In this document: positions 29,426 through 38,026 of the stretch, piece after piece | How the letters are laid out: every line of letters begins with the position of its first letter | Numbering within the stretch: position 1 is the stretch's first letter | From: Gracilibacillus orientalis | Lineage (GTDB): Bacteria; Bacillota; Bacilli; Bacillales; Amphibacillaceae | Assembly (NCBI RefSeq): GCF_900114645.1 | Contig: NZ_FOTR01000020.1 | Coordinates: forward strand, 1-52,655 | DNA: 52,655 nt | Direction: 5' to 3' | Program-made: the position numbers and the translations under genes | Notes under the pieces: generated by a model | Told to the model about the DNA's origin: nothing | The model's database searches: none | Seen by the model: the letters and a program-made list of their open reading frames with translations, nothing else

Positions 29426-30359
29426 TATAAAAAAGATAAAATCAATGCTCGGTTTACTTGGCCCATTACTTGGTTTGTTTTTTATTGTCGTCATCATTAG
29501 TATCTTAAATCCAGATTTTTTATCTGCAACTAACTTGTTAAATGTATTACGACAGGTTTCTATTAATGCGTTGATTGCTTTTGGTATGACGTTTGTTATT
29601 TTGACAGGTGGCATTGACTTGTCTGTGGGGTCAATCTTAGCATTATCTGGTGCTGTTTCAGCATCATTAATGGCAGCAGGAGTTGACCCAGTGTTAGCGG
29701 TAGTTCTCGGTTTATTAAGCGGGACATTATTAGGTGCGATTAATGGTTTAGTGATTGCAAAAGGTAAAGTTGCTCCATTTATTGCAACGCTAGCTACAAT
29801 GACAATATTTCGCGGTTTAACCTTGATGTTAACGGAAGGTCGTCCTGTATCAGGTTTAGGTGAGTCAACTTTTTTTGAAATGTTAGGTAAAGGGTACTTC
29901 TTTGGTATTCCTGTACCAGCTATTACGATGTTAGTTTCTTTTGTTGTACTCTTCTTAATTTTGAAGAAGACAACTTTTGGTCGCCGTGTTTATGCTGTTG
30001 GTGGTAATGAAGAGGCAGCTATTCTATCAGGAATTAGTGCAACTAGAATTAAAATTTATGTTTATTCTTTAATCGGTTTCTTATCAGCATTAGCAGGTAT
30101 GATCCTGACGTCTAGATTAAATTCTGCACAACCTACAGCAGGTCAAATGTACGAGTTAGATGCAATTGCAGCTGTTGTACTAGGCGGTACAAGTTTGACA
30201 GGAGGTAAAGGATGGATTTTTGGTACCTTTATTGGTGCCTTAATCATAGGAGTTCTTAACAATGGACTCAATTTGTTGGGGGTAAGTTCTTTTTTTCAAC
30301 AAGTAGTTAAAGGTAGTGTCATTCTATTAGCGGTATTACTAGACCGTAAAAATGCTTAA
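29418..30359 (+). CDS. rbsC: Ribose ABC transporter permease
   Basis: 313 residues, almost entirely hydrophobic, with the CUT2 permease motifs [17 protein letters not shown] and [15 protein letters not shown]. The ATG at 29418 is preferred to the one at 29397 because AGGAGGA lies 7 nt before it; it then overlaps the end of rbsA. It forms the membrane channel of the ribose importer with RbsA and RbsB. Confidence 0.93.
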   Translation: MLDIKKIKSMLGLLGPLLGLFFIVVIISILNPDFLSATNLLNVLRQVSINALIAFGMTFVILTGGIDLSVGSILALSGAVSASLMAAGVDPVLAVVLGLLSGTLLGAINGLVIAKGKVAPFIATLATMTIFRGLTLMLTEGRPVSGLGESTFFEMLGKGYFFGIPVPAITMLVSFVVLFLILKKTTFGRRVYAVGGNEEAAILSGISATRIKIYVYSLIGFLSALAGMILTSRLNSAQPTAGQMYELDAIAAVVLGGTSLTGGKGWIFGTFIGALIIGVLNNGLNLLGVSSFFQQVVKGSVILLAVLLDRKNA

Positions 30360-30372
30360 AGGAGTGGAAAAA

Positions 30373-31293
30373 ATGTTAAAGAAAACAATATTATTTTGGA
30401 TGATCATGGTGGTAGGTAGTGTATTAATGGCATGTTCAACAGAATCACCAGTGGATGAGGAGAGTGGTAATGAGGAAGACGATGGAGAGTTAACGATTGG
30501 ATTCTCCATTTCAACTTTAAATAACCCATTTTTTGTAACGCTTCAAGAAGGTGCTGAAGCAAAGGCAGAAGAAATTGGCGCTGAATTAATTACAGTAGAT
30601 TCACAAGATGATGTAGCAAAACAAATTAATGATGTTGAGGATTTAATTGAAAGAGAAGTAGATATTATTATGATTAATCCAACTGATTCAGCATCAGTTG
30701 TGGCAGCAGTTGAATCGGCGAATTCAGCAGGTATTCCAGTCATTACCTTAGACCGTGCTGCAGATTCCGGAGATGTTGCTGTTCATGTTGCTTCAGATAA
30801 TATCGCGGGTGGCGAATTAGCAGGGGAGCTTATGGTAGAATTAGTTGGCGAAGATGCTCAAGTTGCAGAATTAGAAGGAATATCAGGTTCTTCCGCAGCA
30901 CGTGAGCGTGGTCAAGGATTCCATAATGTTGCGGAGGAGTCATTGGACATAGTAACCTCTCAAACAGCTAATTTTAATCGTGCAGAAGCTTTATCCGTAA
31001 TGGAGAATATCTTACAAAGTAACTCAGAAATTACAGGAGTTTTTGCTCATAATGATGAAATGGCACTTGGTGCATTAGAAGCAATTGAAGCAGCTGGACG
31101 TGATGATATTCATATTGTTGGTTTTGATGCAACAGATGATGCAGTTGCTGCTGTGGAAGAAGATAGAATAGCTGGTACGATTGCACAACAACCAATCAAG
31201 ATTGGTGAAACAGCTATTCTAGAAGCAGAAAAAATCTTCAATGGTGAAGAGGTAGAAGAATTTGTTCCAGTAGAACTAGAAGTAATTCAATAA
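30373..31293 (+). CDS. rbsB: Ribose ABC transporter substrate-binding lipoprotein
   Basis: 306 residues. The ATG at 30373 (GGAG 8 nt upstream) starts a lipoprotein signal peptide with lipobox LMAC (Cys21); the ATG at 30352 lies before the ribosome-binding site and inside the end of rbsC. The mature part is a type I periplasmic-binding fold: IGFSISTLNNPFF, INPTDSASV, GVFAHNDEMALGAL and IVGFDATDDAV. It is the last gene of the operon and is followed by a terminator. The protein captures ribose at the outer membrane face. Confidence 0.94.
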   Translation: MLKKTILFWMIMVVGSVLMACSTESPVDEESGNEEDDGELTIGFSISTLNNPFFVTLQEGAEAKAEEIGAELITVDSQDDVAKQINDVEDLIEREVDIIMINPTDSASVVAAVESANSAGIPVITLDRAADSGDVAVHVASDNIAGGELAGELMVELVGEDAQVAELEGISGSSAARERGQGFHNVAEESLDIVTSQTANFNRAEALSVMENILQSNSEITGVFAHNDEMALGALEAIEAAGRDDIHIVGFDATDDAVAAVEEDRIAGTIAQQPIKIGETAILEAEKIFNGEEVEEFVPVELEVIQ

Positions 31294-31306
31294 ATATTAG
31301 AAGAAT

Positions 31307-31358
31307 GAAACTACCCGAATTTCATCGAGTTTACGATGTGTTTGGGTAGTTTCTTATT
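31307..31358 (+). terminator. Intrinsic terminator of the rbs operon
   Basis: GAAACTACCC (31307-31316) pairs with GGGTAGTTTC (31344-31353) around a 27-nt partly structured loop; TTATTTC follows. Confidence 0.8.
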
Positions 31359-32058
31359 TCACAAATAGTTAAAAAGCATCATATGTAGATGAAAGAGTAT
31401 GATTTTCCTATTTTCATAGAAGAAAATAATGAATTCACATCACTTAATTCACAAGTATCAAATTCGTGATGTGGAAAGGGAATTTTTTCAAGAAGGAGTA
31501 ATTGCAGTATAACATGTACAATTATAACTCAAAAGATAGAAATATACATTTAACTCCATTTAGAAATGTCTCTTCTCCCGTTTTCACAAATATAAAATAA
31601 TAATCCATCTTTTAATAATAATTCTCCATTCAATAAATAAAGGTTAGCTTATAATATTGAGACATACTAACAACTGTTAAGACATTAGATTTCCATTTCA
31701 TTATTTTGTATACGTTTTCTATCTTGTGGTGCTATATAAAAGGTTTTTGAAAAAACGATCCAACCAAATTAAGGAGCGGAAACAAAATCGTGTATATCTT
31801 GAAAGTATAATCGCCCTTTATCTTCTCCTTCTTCAACCTGTTTGTAACCATTATAAGACCCGGTCTAAATTGTTTTTGTATATAAATTGTAAGAATGGTT
31901 AGTTGTTAACGCTTACATTATTGTTTAATCTGGAATAGAAACATCTAGCCAATCTAATAAACAGAGAGGAGGAACTGCTTTCATTAACAAATGCTCCAAA
32001 ATCATATATTGATAGAAGCTGCTGCCAATCGTGACAATTTAAATAATGGAGGTATAAT
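31359..32058. other. Regulatory interval upstream of the pectate lyase gene
   Basis: 700 bp, AT-rich, without a gene. It holds an inverted repeat (CACATCAC 31436-31443 / GTGATGTG 31466-31473) followed by a T-run, which may be a terminator or operator, and a perfect cre match at 31904-31917. No confident promoter hexamers were assigned. Confidence 0.5.
31904..31917 (+). promoter_or_regulatory. cre site (CcpA operator) upstream of pectate lyase
   Basis: TGTTAACGCTTACA fits the degenerate cre consensus TGWNANCGNTNWCA at every position. It is 142 bases upstream of the lyase start, which suggests carbon catabolite control of the enzyme. The family of LacI-type operators shares this form, so a pectin-specific repressor is an alternative. 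Confidence 0.6.
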
Positions 32059-35000
32059 ATGAGGCGATTTTTCTATTTCATGCTAAGTTTTGTTATCTGT
32101 TTTTTTATTCTGCCTTTGTTTAGTCCGATTGTCAATGCCGCAGACGAAGAGATCACAGCATCCGAACAACAGGTGCCTGCCTTTCCTGGTGCGGAAGGGT
32201 TCGGTAAATATACCACCGGCGGACGCGGCGGCGAGGTTTATATCGTAACAAATGTTAATGATTCCGGTCCCGGCTCACTGCGGGATGCCGTGAGCGAGAG
32301 CAATCGCACCGTCGTATTTGAGGTGTCGGGCAATATTTTGTTGGATTCTCCCCTTTACATTCAAGGAGACAACATTACGATTGCAGGACAGACTGCACCG
32401 GGCGACGGCATCACCGTAACCAATCACTCCACTTATTTCGAAGGAAACAACAATATTATCCGCTACATGCGTTTTCGTATGGGTGACCGGACGGAGTCGG
32501 CAGCAGACGCATTTTCCGCACGCAATCGCAGTGACTTGATCGTAGACCACAGCTCCATGTCTTGGGGCGTGGACGAGATCGCCTCGGTTTACGATATGCG
32601 AAATGTCACGATCCAGAATTCCATCATCGCTGAAGCGCTGCATATGACGGATCATGACAAAGGGCGCCATGGCTTCGGCGGGATATGGGGAAGCCATTCG
32701 TCTTATCTGAATAATATTATCGCACATAATTCTAGCCGCAATCCTCGTTTCAAAGGTACATTGGACAATGACAAGGGGTATGATTTCCGCAATAATATTA
32801 TTTACAACTGGAACTACTATACAGGTTACGGCGGAAACGAAGCTGATGTGAACGTTGTGAATAACTATTACAAATATGGTCCAGATACGATAATGGATAA
32901 GCGCGCGCAAATGGTTGAGCTTCCAGAAGGCAACAGCAACTGGTACATTGACGGGAACTTCGTATATGGTTTTCCTGAAGTGACAGAGGATAACATGCTA
33001 GGCATCGTGGAACATCCGACGGCCAATGTTTTGGACGTGCCGGTGGATGTTCCGGAAGCTACGACCCGCACCGCATTGGAAACATTTGATTATGTATTGC
33101 AAAATACCGGCGCCACGCTGCCGAGACGCGATTCGATTGATGCACGCATCGTGGACTCTATTCGCAACGGTACAGGCCGACAGATCAACTCGATCGATGA
33201 AGTAGGCGGCTGGGCGGATTTCCGCAGTGCAGAAGCGCCTGCAGACTCGAATGGCGACGGGATACCGGATGATTGGGCGGAGCAGCAGGGAGTTGATCCG
33301 ATGGACGATACTTGGGCGAATCAAGTCACCGAGGAAGGCTATACCAACCTAGAAGTATATTTGAATTCCATCGTTTCAGACGGGCATCACAACCCGGAGA
33401 TTGCCATCACCTCTCCTTCCATCAATGATATTTATGAGGCCGCGGAAACGGTAACCATCAACGCGGAAGCCAGCGTGGAGAACGCCGAGATTGATAAGGT
33501 TGTGTTTTATAATGGAACGGAATTGCTGGGCGAGGTTACTTCCGCTCCTTATGAGTGGAATTGGAGCAATGTGCCTGAAGGTACGCACTTTGTATTCGCC
33601 AAAGCATACAGCAGCGAGGGCAGACAAACAGACTCCCAGGTCATTCCGATTCATGCCAATATCACGAATGATATTGCTCCATGGTCATCCGCAGATATCG
33701 GGGAAACGGTAATCCCTGGTCATTCCGCGATTGTAGACGGTACTTATGTGGTCAAGGGCGACGGGAACGTGACGGCTGATCAGGATTCCCACCATTTTAT
33801 GTATCAGAAGGTAAGCGGAGATATTGAAATCACAGCACAAATCCTGAGCGATATGAAAGTTGCCCCTCACAATCGCGAGGGCGTAATGATTCGCGAGTTA
33901 CTGGATGTCGGTTCACCGCTAGCCATGAGCGGGATCTCGGTGCGTGGCGAGGATCGTGTCGGAGTATTTTACCATCGGGAGGAAGAAGGCCGCGCCGTCG
34001 ATGAAACCGATCCGATTGTGGGTCCGACCACTCCTTACTGGGTGCGTTTGACGAAAATCGGCGACATGGTTACGGGATATATTTCTGAAGATGGGACGCA
34101 ATGGCAGCTCGTCTCCTCGATGAAGTTCCCGGATGTGGACGAAGTGTATGTTGGTCTCGCTGTCGATGCGGCGAACGAAGACAATCTGATTTCGAATTTG
34201 AATCGGGTAGCCTTCGACAACGTCACCGTTGAACAGCTTCCGCCAGTTCCGCTCTATCCGGAGGAGTTCAGCATTGCCCGGGGCGAGGAAGAATTGTATC
34301 TGGAATGGTCGAAAGCAGAAAGGGCGACGGAATATCTCGTGCAGCGAAGCACCGTCAAGGACGGTCCTTATGAAACGATTGCAACCGTTGAGGATGCCGT
34401 TTACTACACCGATACAAACCTAGAAGAGGACATGAACTATTTCTACGTCATCCGAGCGGCGAATGAATACGGGGACAGTTCTCTGACTTCAGAGGAAAGA
34501 AACGGTGCGTTGTTAAGTGATGAGCCCCTCTATACAAGACTATTAGATGCCGATTTCGAGGACCAGGCCGTCGGAACACGCCCACCGGATGGTTTCGAAG
34601 GCAGTCCCGACACGGACAACAATTATGCTAGTGTAGTGGACGTACCGAAGAGTTCTTCCAGCAATTCGTCGGATCAGGCCGTCATGCTTTACGATGACAG
34701 CAGCTCGCATACTTATCTCACCCGCAATTTCGAACCGCAAACAGGCAAGATGGTAGTGGAAACCGAATATATGCAGGAAGAGATGAGCACCTTCGGCAGA
34801 GCCATCCGCGTCATGGACGGCGACAGAAATAATGTGGAGATATTCACTGGCAACGGAAGAGGATGTGAATATGAATATTGCTGGTATTTCCGTTATCAGG
34901 GGGGTGCTGCGCTTATTCCGGAGAACAATCGGTTCTCGCTCAGTGAGTGGTACCACGTCCGTATCGAGATTGATGTGCCGGCGCAAGAATTCTCCCTTTA

Positions 35001-35688
35001 TATTAATGGCGAGCATTCGGGCACTCTTCCCTTTCAGGGTTCCGCATCGCAATTGAATCGGTTTGATTCCCATACTTGGGGCACTTCCGAACAATATCTG
35101 GATAATATTCAAATCAGCTCCGCTTCCTTAGAGGCGCCGCAAGCCGTTCAAGCGGTGAAAGAGAACGAATCGACGGTTGCCATTCGCTGGGATGCAGTTG
35201 AAAATGCGGACCACTATAATGTTTATCGCCGATTGAATGGGGACCGCTACCATTTAATTGCTGCGGAGGTATCCTCGCTTGAACTCACAGAAGATGTGGA
35301 AGGGGATGGAACGTACATCTATGCCGTGGCAGCCTACAACACCGGCAGTGGGGAAGGAAGCTATTCCGAGCCTGTTGAAGTGATCGTGGATGAAAGAGCC
35401 CCGACGATCACGATTACCAATGAATCGGACCACCCCGGCAACGAGTTCGACGACATGGCGCCGGCAGGAGAATATACGATCACCGGCTTCCTCAATGAGG
35501 AAGGAACCGTTTGGATTGAAGGGCAGGAATGGACAGTGGAAGAGGATCAGACTTTCTCCGCTGTGGTATCACTTCGGCGCGGCAGAAATCGGATTGAAAT
35601 CAATGCAACCGACCATGCTGGTAATGAAGCCGATCCGGTCGTCTGGGAAGTGGTTGCCGTTAGTGACGACGCTCCTGCTGGAGGGTAA
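32059..35688 (+). CDS. Secreted multidomain pectate lyase (PL1 family)
   Basis: 1209 residues. A signal peptide (about 1-28, cut near VNAADEE) precedes a right-handed beta-helix PL1-type lyase domain (about 33-440): FPGAEGFGKYTTGGRGG, GSLRDAV, ITIAGQTAPGDG, DHSSMSWGVDE and NNIIYNW are characteristic of pectate (trisaccharide) lyases. Then come an Ig-like domain (about 447-535), a DUF1349/concanavalin-like domain (540-720), FN3 (726-815), a LamG-like jelly roll (827-1020), FN3 (1023-1110) and a terminal Ig-like domain. It cleaves polygalacturonate outside the cell by beta-elimination. From about 32140 the gene is clearly more GC-rich, with codons such as GGC, GCC and GTC, than all its neighbours, which suggests horizontal acquisition. 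It is a single-gene unit with its own terminator and an upstream cre site. No sorting signal is seen, so it is probably released. Confidence 0.92.
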   Translation: MRRFFYFMLSFVICFFILPLFSPIVNAADEEITASEQQVPAFPGAEGFGKYTTGGRGGEVYIVTNVNDSGPGSLRDAVSESNRTVVFEVSGNILLDSPLYIQGDNITIAGQTAPGDGITVTNHSTYFEGNNNIIRYMRFRMGDRTESAADAFSARNRSDLIVDHSSMSWGVDEIASVYDMRNVTIQNSIIAEALHMTDHDKGRHGFGGIWGSHSSYLNNIIAHNSSRNPRFKGTLDNDKGYDFRNNIIYNWNYYTGYGGNEADVNVVNNYYKYGPDTIMDKRAQMVELPEGNSNWYIDGNFVYGFPEVTEDNMLGIVEHPTANVLDVPVDVPEATTRTALETFDYVLQNTGATLPRRDSIDARIVDSIRNGTGRQINSIDEVGGWADFRSAEAPADSNGDGIPDDWAEQQGVDPMDDTWANQVTEEGYTNLEVYLNSIVSDGHHNPEIAITSPSINDIYEAAETVTINAEASVENAEIDKVVFYNGTELLGEVTSAPYEWNWSNVPEGTHFVFAKAYSSEGRQTDSQVIPIHANITNDIAPWSSADIGETVIPGHSAIVDGTYVVKGDGNVTADQDSHHFMYQKVSGDIEITAQILSDMKVAPHNREGVMIRELLDVGSPLAMSGISVRGEDRVGVFYHREEEGRAVDETDPIVGPTTPYWVRLTKIGDMVTGYISEDGTQWQLVSSMKFPDVDEVYVGLAVDAANEDNLISNLNRVAFDNVTVEQLPPVPLYPEEFSIARGEEELYLEWSKAERATEYLVQRSTVKDGPYETIATVEDAVYYTDTNLEEDMNYFYVIRAANEYGDSSLTSEERNGALLSDEPLYTRLLDADFEDQAVGTRPPDGFEGSPDTDNNYASVVDVPKSSSSNSSDQAVMLYDDSSSHTYLTRNFEPQTGKMVVETEYMQEEMSTFGRAIRVMDGDRNNVEIFTGNGRGCEYEYCWYFRYQGGAALIPENNRFSLSEWYHVRIEIDVPAQEFSLYINGEHSGTLPFQGSASQLNRFDSHTWGTSEQYLDNIQISSASLEAPQAVQAVKENESTVAIRWDAVENADHYNVYRRLNGDRYHLIAAEVSSLELTEDVEGDGTYIYAVAAYNTGSGEGSYSEPVEVIVDERAPTITITNESDHPGNEFDDMAPAGEYTITGFLNEEGTVWIEGQEWTVEEDQTFSAVVSLRRGRNRIEINATDHAGNEADPVVWEVVAVSDDAPAGG

Positions 35689-35717
35689 GGCTAGGTTATA
35701 ATCATCCTTTATTGATT

Positions 35718-35935
35718 TTAAATGGGGTCCCCCAAAATCGAGAATCCCCTCATTTTGGGGGGCTTTCTTTGTCTTCTGGCGTCGTCGTACCCATGGATTT
35801 CAAGCGAAAACCGGTAGTCGACGCCCCACACGATCTCAATATATTGCGGCTTAGAGGGATCGGAATCCCCGTGGTCAATTCTTTTAACATTATCCAAACT
35901 CCATAGCTTATCGATTAAAAAACACTATTTGGAAG
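35718..35935 (-). pseudogene. GC-rich coding relic beside the pectate lyase gene, unrecognised
   Basis: On the - strand a frame of about 70 codons without start or ribosome-binding site ends at 35718. It reads like genuine protein (for example SLDNVKRIDHGDSD, then IEIVWGVDYRFSLEIHG) and uses the same GC-rich codons as the lyase gene. It overlaps the lyase terminator. No family recognised. It may be the tail of a gene carried in with the lyase. Confidence 0.35.
35729..35770 (+). terminator. Intrinsic terminator of the pectate lyase gene
   Basis: CCCCCAAAAT (35729-35738) pairs with ATTTTGGGGG (35752-35761), followed by GCTTTCTTT. Confidence 0.85.
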
Positions 35936-36056
35936 AGAATTAGGTGGAGATAGAAATGATTGATTAGTAAAGAAAAGCTACATTCCAGGCGTGACAACTT
36001 CAGGAATATATGCCATAATAGGGCTGTTGAAATTTGCAACAATTGGAGGATTTGGA

Positions 36057-37805
36057 ATGATTAAGGCACTGTTGATTGCACCTTATTCAGGTTTGGCTGA
36101 AATAGCGAAAAAGGCGGCATATCCTGATGATATTCAGTTAGATATTGTGATTGGAAACTTGGATGAAGGGGTGAAAATAGCACAACAAGCTGAAAAACAA
36201 GGCTATCAATTAATAATTAGTCGTGGTGGAACGGCAACAATGATACAAGATGCTATTTCCATACCCGTTGTTCATATAGATATTACTGGTTACGATATGC
36301 TTCGAGTGTTCACCTTATTGCGTGGACTTGATAGTGGTGTTGCATTAGTTGGTTATTCTAATATCTCAGAAGGTGCTAATACAATTTGCAACATTTTAGA
36401 ATTTGATGTAAAGATGATAACCATTGAAGATAGAAAAGAAGTTAGAGGGCATTTACAGCAATTGAAGCAAGACAACTATTCTGTTGTAATTGGAGATGTT
36501 ATTACTGTTCAAGTTGCGGAAGAAGTCGGATTACGAGGTGTATTAATAACATCTGGCAAGGAAGCGTTAATGGATGCAATGGAGGAAGGAAAACGAGTTC
36601 ATCATTTTTTTCGCAAAGTAAACCGACACTTTAATTACTTTCGTTATACTTTCACCAATACTCCTTTACCTATTGTATTATTAGACCAACAACAAAATAT
36701 TATCGAAAAAAATCTGAAATTTGACCATGAAATCAATGATCAACAAATATTGAAATCACCTAAAATCACTTTATTAATTCAGCGGGTATTAGCAGGTAAG
36801 GGTACACATTGGGCTGAATTAATAGAAGGCGATAATCGCTACGATATTCAAGCGTTTGTTGTTAATGAACGCGAAGGTATTATTGGATTGATTCTCCATG
36901 TCTCCTTAATTGAGACAGAAATACAGTCCATTTCCATCTATGATAGTGTTGGTCATGAACCCATTCTTGGGGAAAGTTCCTTTGCTCATAGCTTAAAGGA
37001 AAACCTTGGACATTATGTGTATACAGATGAACCTGTGGGTCTGATAGGAGAACCTGGTACAGGAAAGTTTACCTTAGCCAGAGAAATCCATTTTCAACGG
37101 TTTGGTCAGGATGCACCCCTTATGTTGATTGATGCCGGAAAGCTAAAGGATACGGAAATGACAATAATCTCGAGAAAAATAAGTCGATTGGACAAGGGGA
37201 CGCTTGTAATAAAAGACATAGACAAATTAGCTAGAGCGACATCGGAAACTATTGAACAAGTTATTAGTTCGGTGCCCCATTTAAAAGTGATTGTGTTGAC
37301 GAATCCATCATTGGTTCAGTTAGTAGCAGAGAGTGATTTTTCAGAAGATCTTTATCAAAAAATTACAAAGTATCCGTTACATATTCCACCATTAAGGATG
37401 AGAAAAGTAGACATCCGAGCCTATGTTGATTTCTTTATTACGGAGTTTCATACCCATGAAGGAATGGAAACATTGGGAATGAAACGAGAGGCAGTCGAAC
37501 AAATGCAACAATATACTTGGAAAGGTAATCTAAGTCAATTAAAACAAGTTGTTCGTGAATTATCAATGATGTCAAGTGGAAATTATATTGAAAAATCTCA
37601 AGTTGAACAATTGCTAACTCAATATGAGGCAGAAGATAGTAGGGTATCTGAAAATCATGCTTTACCCTTAGAAGGAACATTAAAAGAAATTGAACAACAA
37701 GTAATAACTATCGTGTTAGAAGAAGAAAATCAAAATCAATCCAAAGCGGCTAGTCGTTTAGGTATAAACCGCTCGACGTTGTGGCGAAAACTTAAGTTAA
37801 AGTAG
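36057..37805 (+). CDS. PrpR-like transcriptional regulator with degenerate AAA+ domain
   Basis: 582 residues. The ATG at 36057 has GGAGGA 6 nt upstream; the upstream GTG at 35991 lacks one. Residues about 1-190 match the PrpR N-terminal sensor domain (ISRGGTATMIQ, GYDMLRV, DVITVQVAEEVG). About 195-290 look PAS-like. About 300-500 are an AAA+ domain of the sigma-54-activator type with Walker A GEPGTGK (331-337), but the GAFTGA loop is missing and the Walker B Asp-Glu is replaced (TLVIKDID). The C-terminus is a Fis-type helix-turn-helix (SKAASRLGINRSTLWRKL). Without GAFTGA it should not open sigma-54 promoters. It lies upstream of the acid-sugar operon, separated by its own terminator, and probably binds the paired inverted repeats there. 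Confidence 0.87.
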   Translation: MIKALLIAPYSGLAEIAKKAAYPDDIQLDIVIGNLDEGVKIAQQAEKQGYQLIISRGGTATMIQDAISIPVVHIDITGYDMLRVFTLLRGLDSGVALVGYSNISEGANTICNILEFDVKMITIEDRKEVRGHLQQLKQDNYSVVIGDVITVQVAEEVGLRGVLITSGKEALMDAMEEGKRVHHFFRKVNRHFNYFRYTFTNTPLPIVLLDQQQNIIEKNLKFDHEINDQQILKSPKITLLIQRVLAGKGTHWAELIEGDNRYDIQAFVVNEREGIIGLILHVSLIETEIQSISIYDSVGHEPILGESSFAHSLKENLGHYVYTDEPVGLIGEPGTGKFTLAREIHFQRFGQDAPLMLIDAGKLKDTEMTIISRKISRLDKGTLVIKDIDKLARATSETIEQVISSVPHLKVIVLTNPSLVQLVAESDFSEDLYQKITKYPLHIPPLRMRKVDIRAYVDFFITEFHTHEGMETLGMKREAVEQMQQYTWKGNLSQLKQVVRELSMMSSGNYIEKSQVEQLLTQYEAEDSRVSENHALPLEGTLKEIEQQVITIVLEEENQNQSKAASRLGINRSTLWRKLKLK

Positions 37806-37820
37806 AAATGATTCCGTTGA

Positions 37821-37856
37821 AATAGGCCTGGTAATTTCACAAAAGGCCTATTTTTT
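37821..37856 (+). terminator. Intrinsic terminator of the PrpR-like regulator gene
   Basis: AATAGGCCT pairs with AGGCCTATT around a 14-nt loop, followed directly by TTTTTT. Its T-tract overlaps the first inverted repeat of the next promoter. Confidence 0.85.
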
Positions 37857-37870
37857 GTTGCAAAACAAAA
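37853..37870 (+). promoter_or_regulatory. Upstream regulator-binding inverted repeat
   Basis: TTTTGTT-GCAA-AACAAAA is a perfect 7-bp inverted repeat. An almost identical copy lies at 37978-37995, and the two bracket the promoter of the permease operon. The neighbouring Fis-type regulator is the obvious candidate to bind them. Confidence 0.6.
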
Positions 37871-37920
37871 CATTATTATATCGTTTTAATAAAAAATTGT
37901 CGAATACTATTTAAAAAGTG

Positions 37921-37949
37921 TTGCTTTTTGATGTATTATTTTATATAAT
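37921..37949 (+). promoter_or_regulatory. Sigma-A-type promoter of the acid-sugar operon
   Basis: TTGCTT at 37921-37926 and a perfect TATAAT at 37944-37949 are separated by 17 bp. No sigma-54 -24/-12 element with the right spacing is present. Confidence 0.75.
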
Positions 37950-37956
37950 AAAAATT

Positions 37957-37969
37957 GTAAACGATTTAC
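37957..37969 (+). promoter_or_regulatory. Palindrome at the transcription start of the acid-sugar operon
   Basis: GTAAA-CGA-TTTAC is a perfect 5-bp inverted repeat just downstream of the -10 box, where bound protein would block initiation. It resembles a cre site (TGTAAACGATTTAC) but misses the terminal CA, so catabolite repression is possible yet unproven. Confidence 0.5.
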
Positions 37970-37977
37970 TAAACTAT

Positions 37978-37995
37978 TTTTGTTGCAAAATAAAA
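37978..37995 (+). promoter_or_regulatory. Downstream regulator-binding inverted repeat
   Basis: TTTTGTT-GCAA-AATAAAA has one mismatch in the arms relative to the copy at 37853-37870, which is 125 bp away. It lies about 30-50 bases past the -10 box, in the leader of the permease mRNA. Confidence 0.6.
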
Positions 37996-38026
37996 CAATT
38001 GTGATTTTGCGGAGGAGGATTTTACA

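Noticed and set aside
32275-32910. Antisense open frames inside the pectate lyase gene
   Set aside because: Long antisense frames are expected from its GC-rich codon use. They have no starts with ribosome-binding sites and no recognisable domains.
37840-37995. Sigma-54 promoter before the permease gene
   Set aside because: TTGCA occurs twice, but no GG lies at the required distance upstream of either, and a good sigma-A promoter is present.
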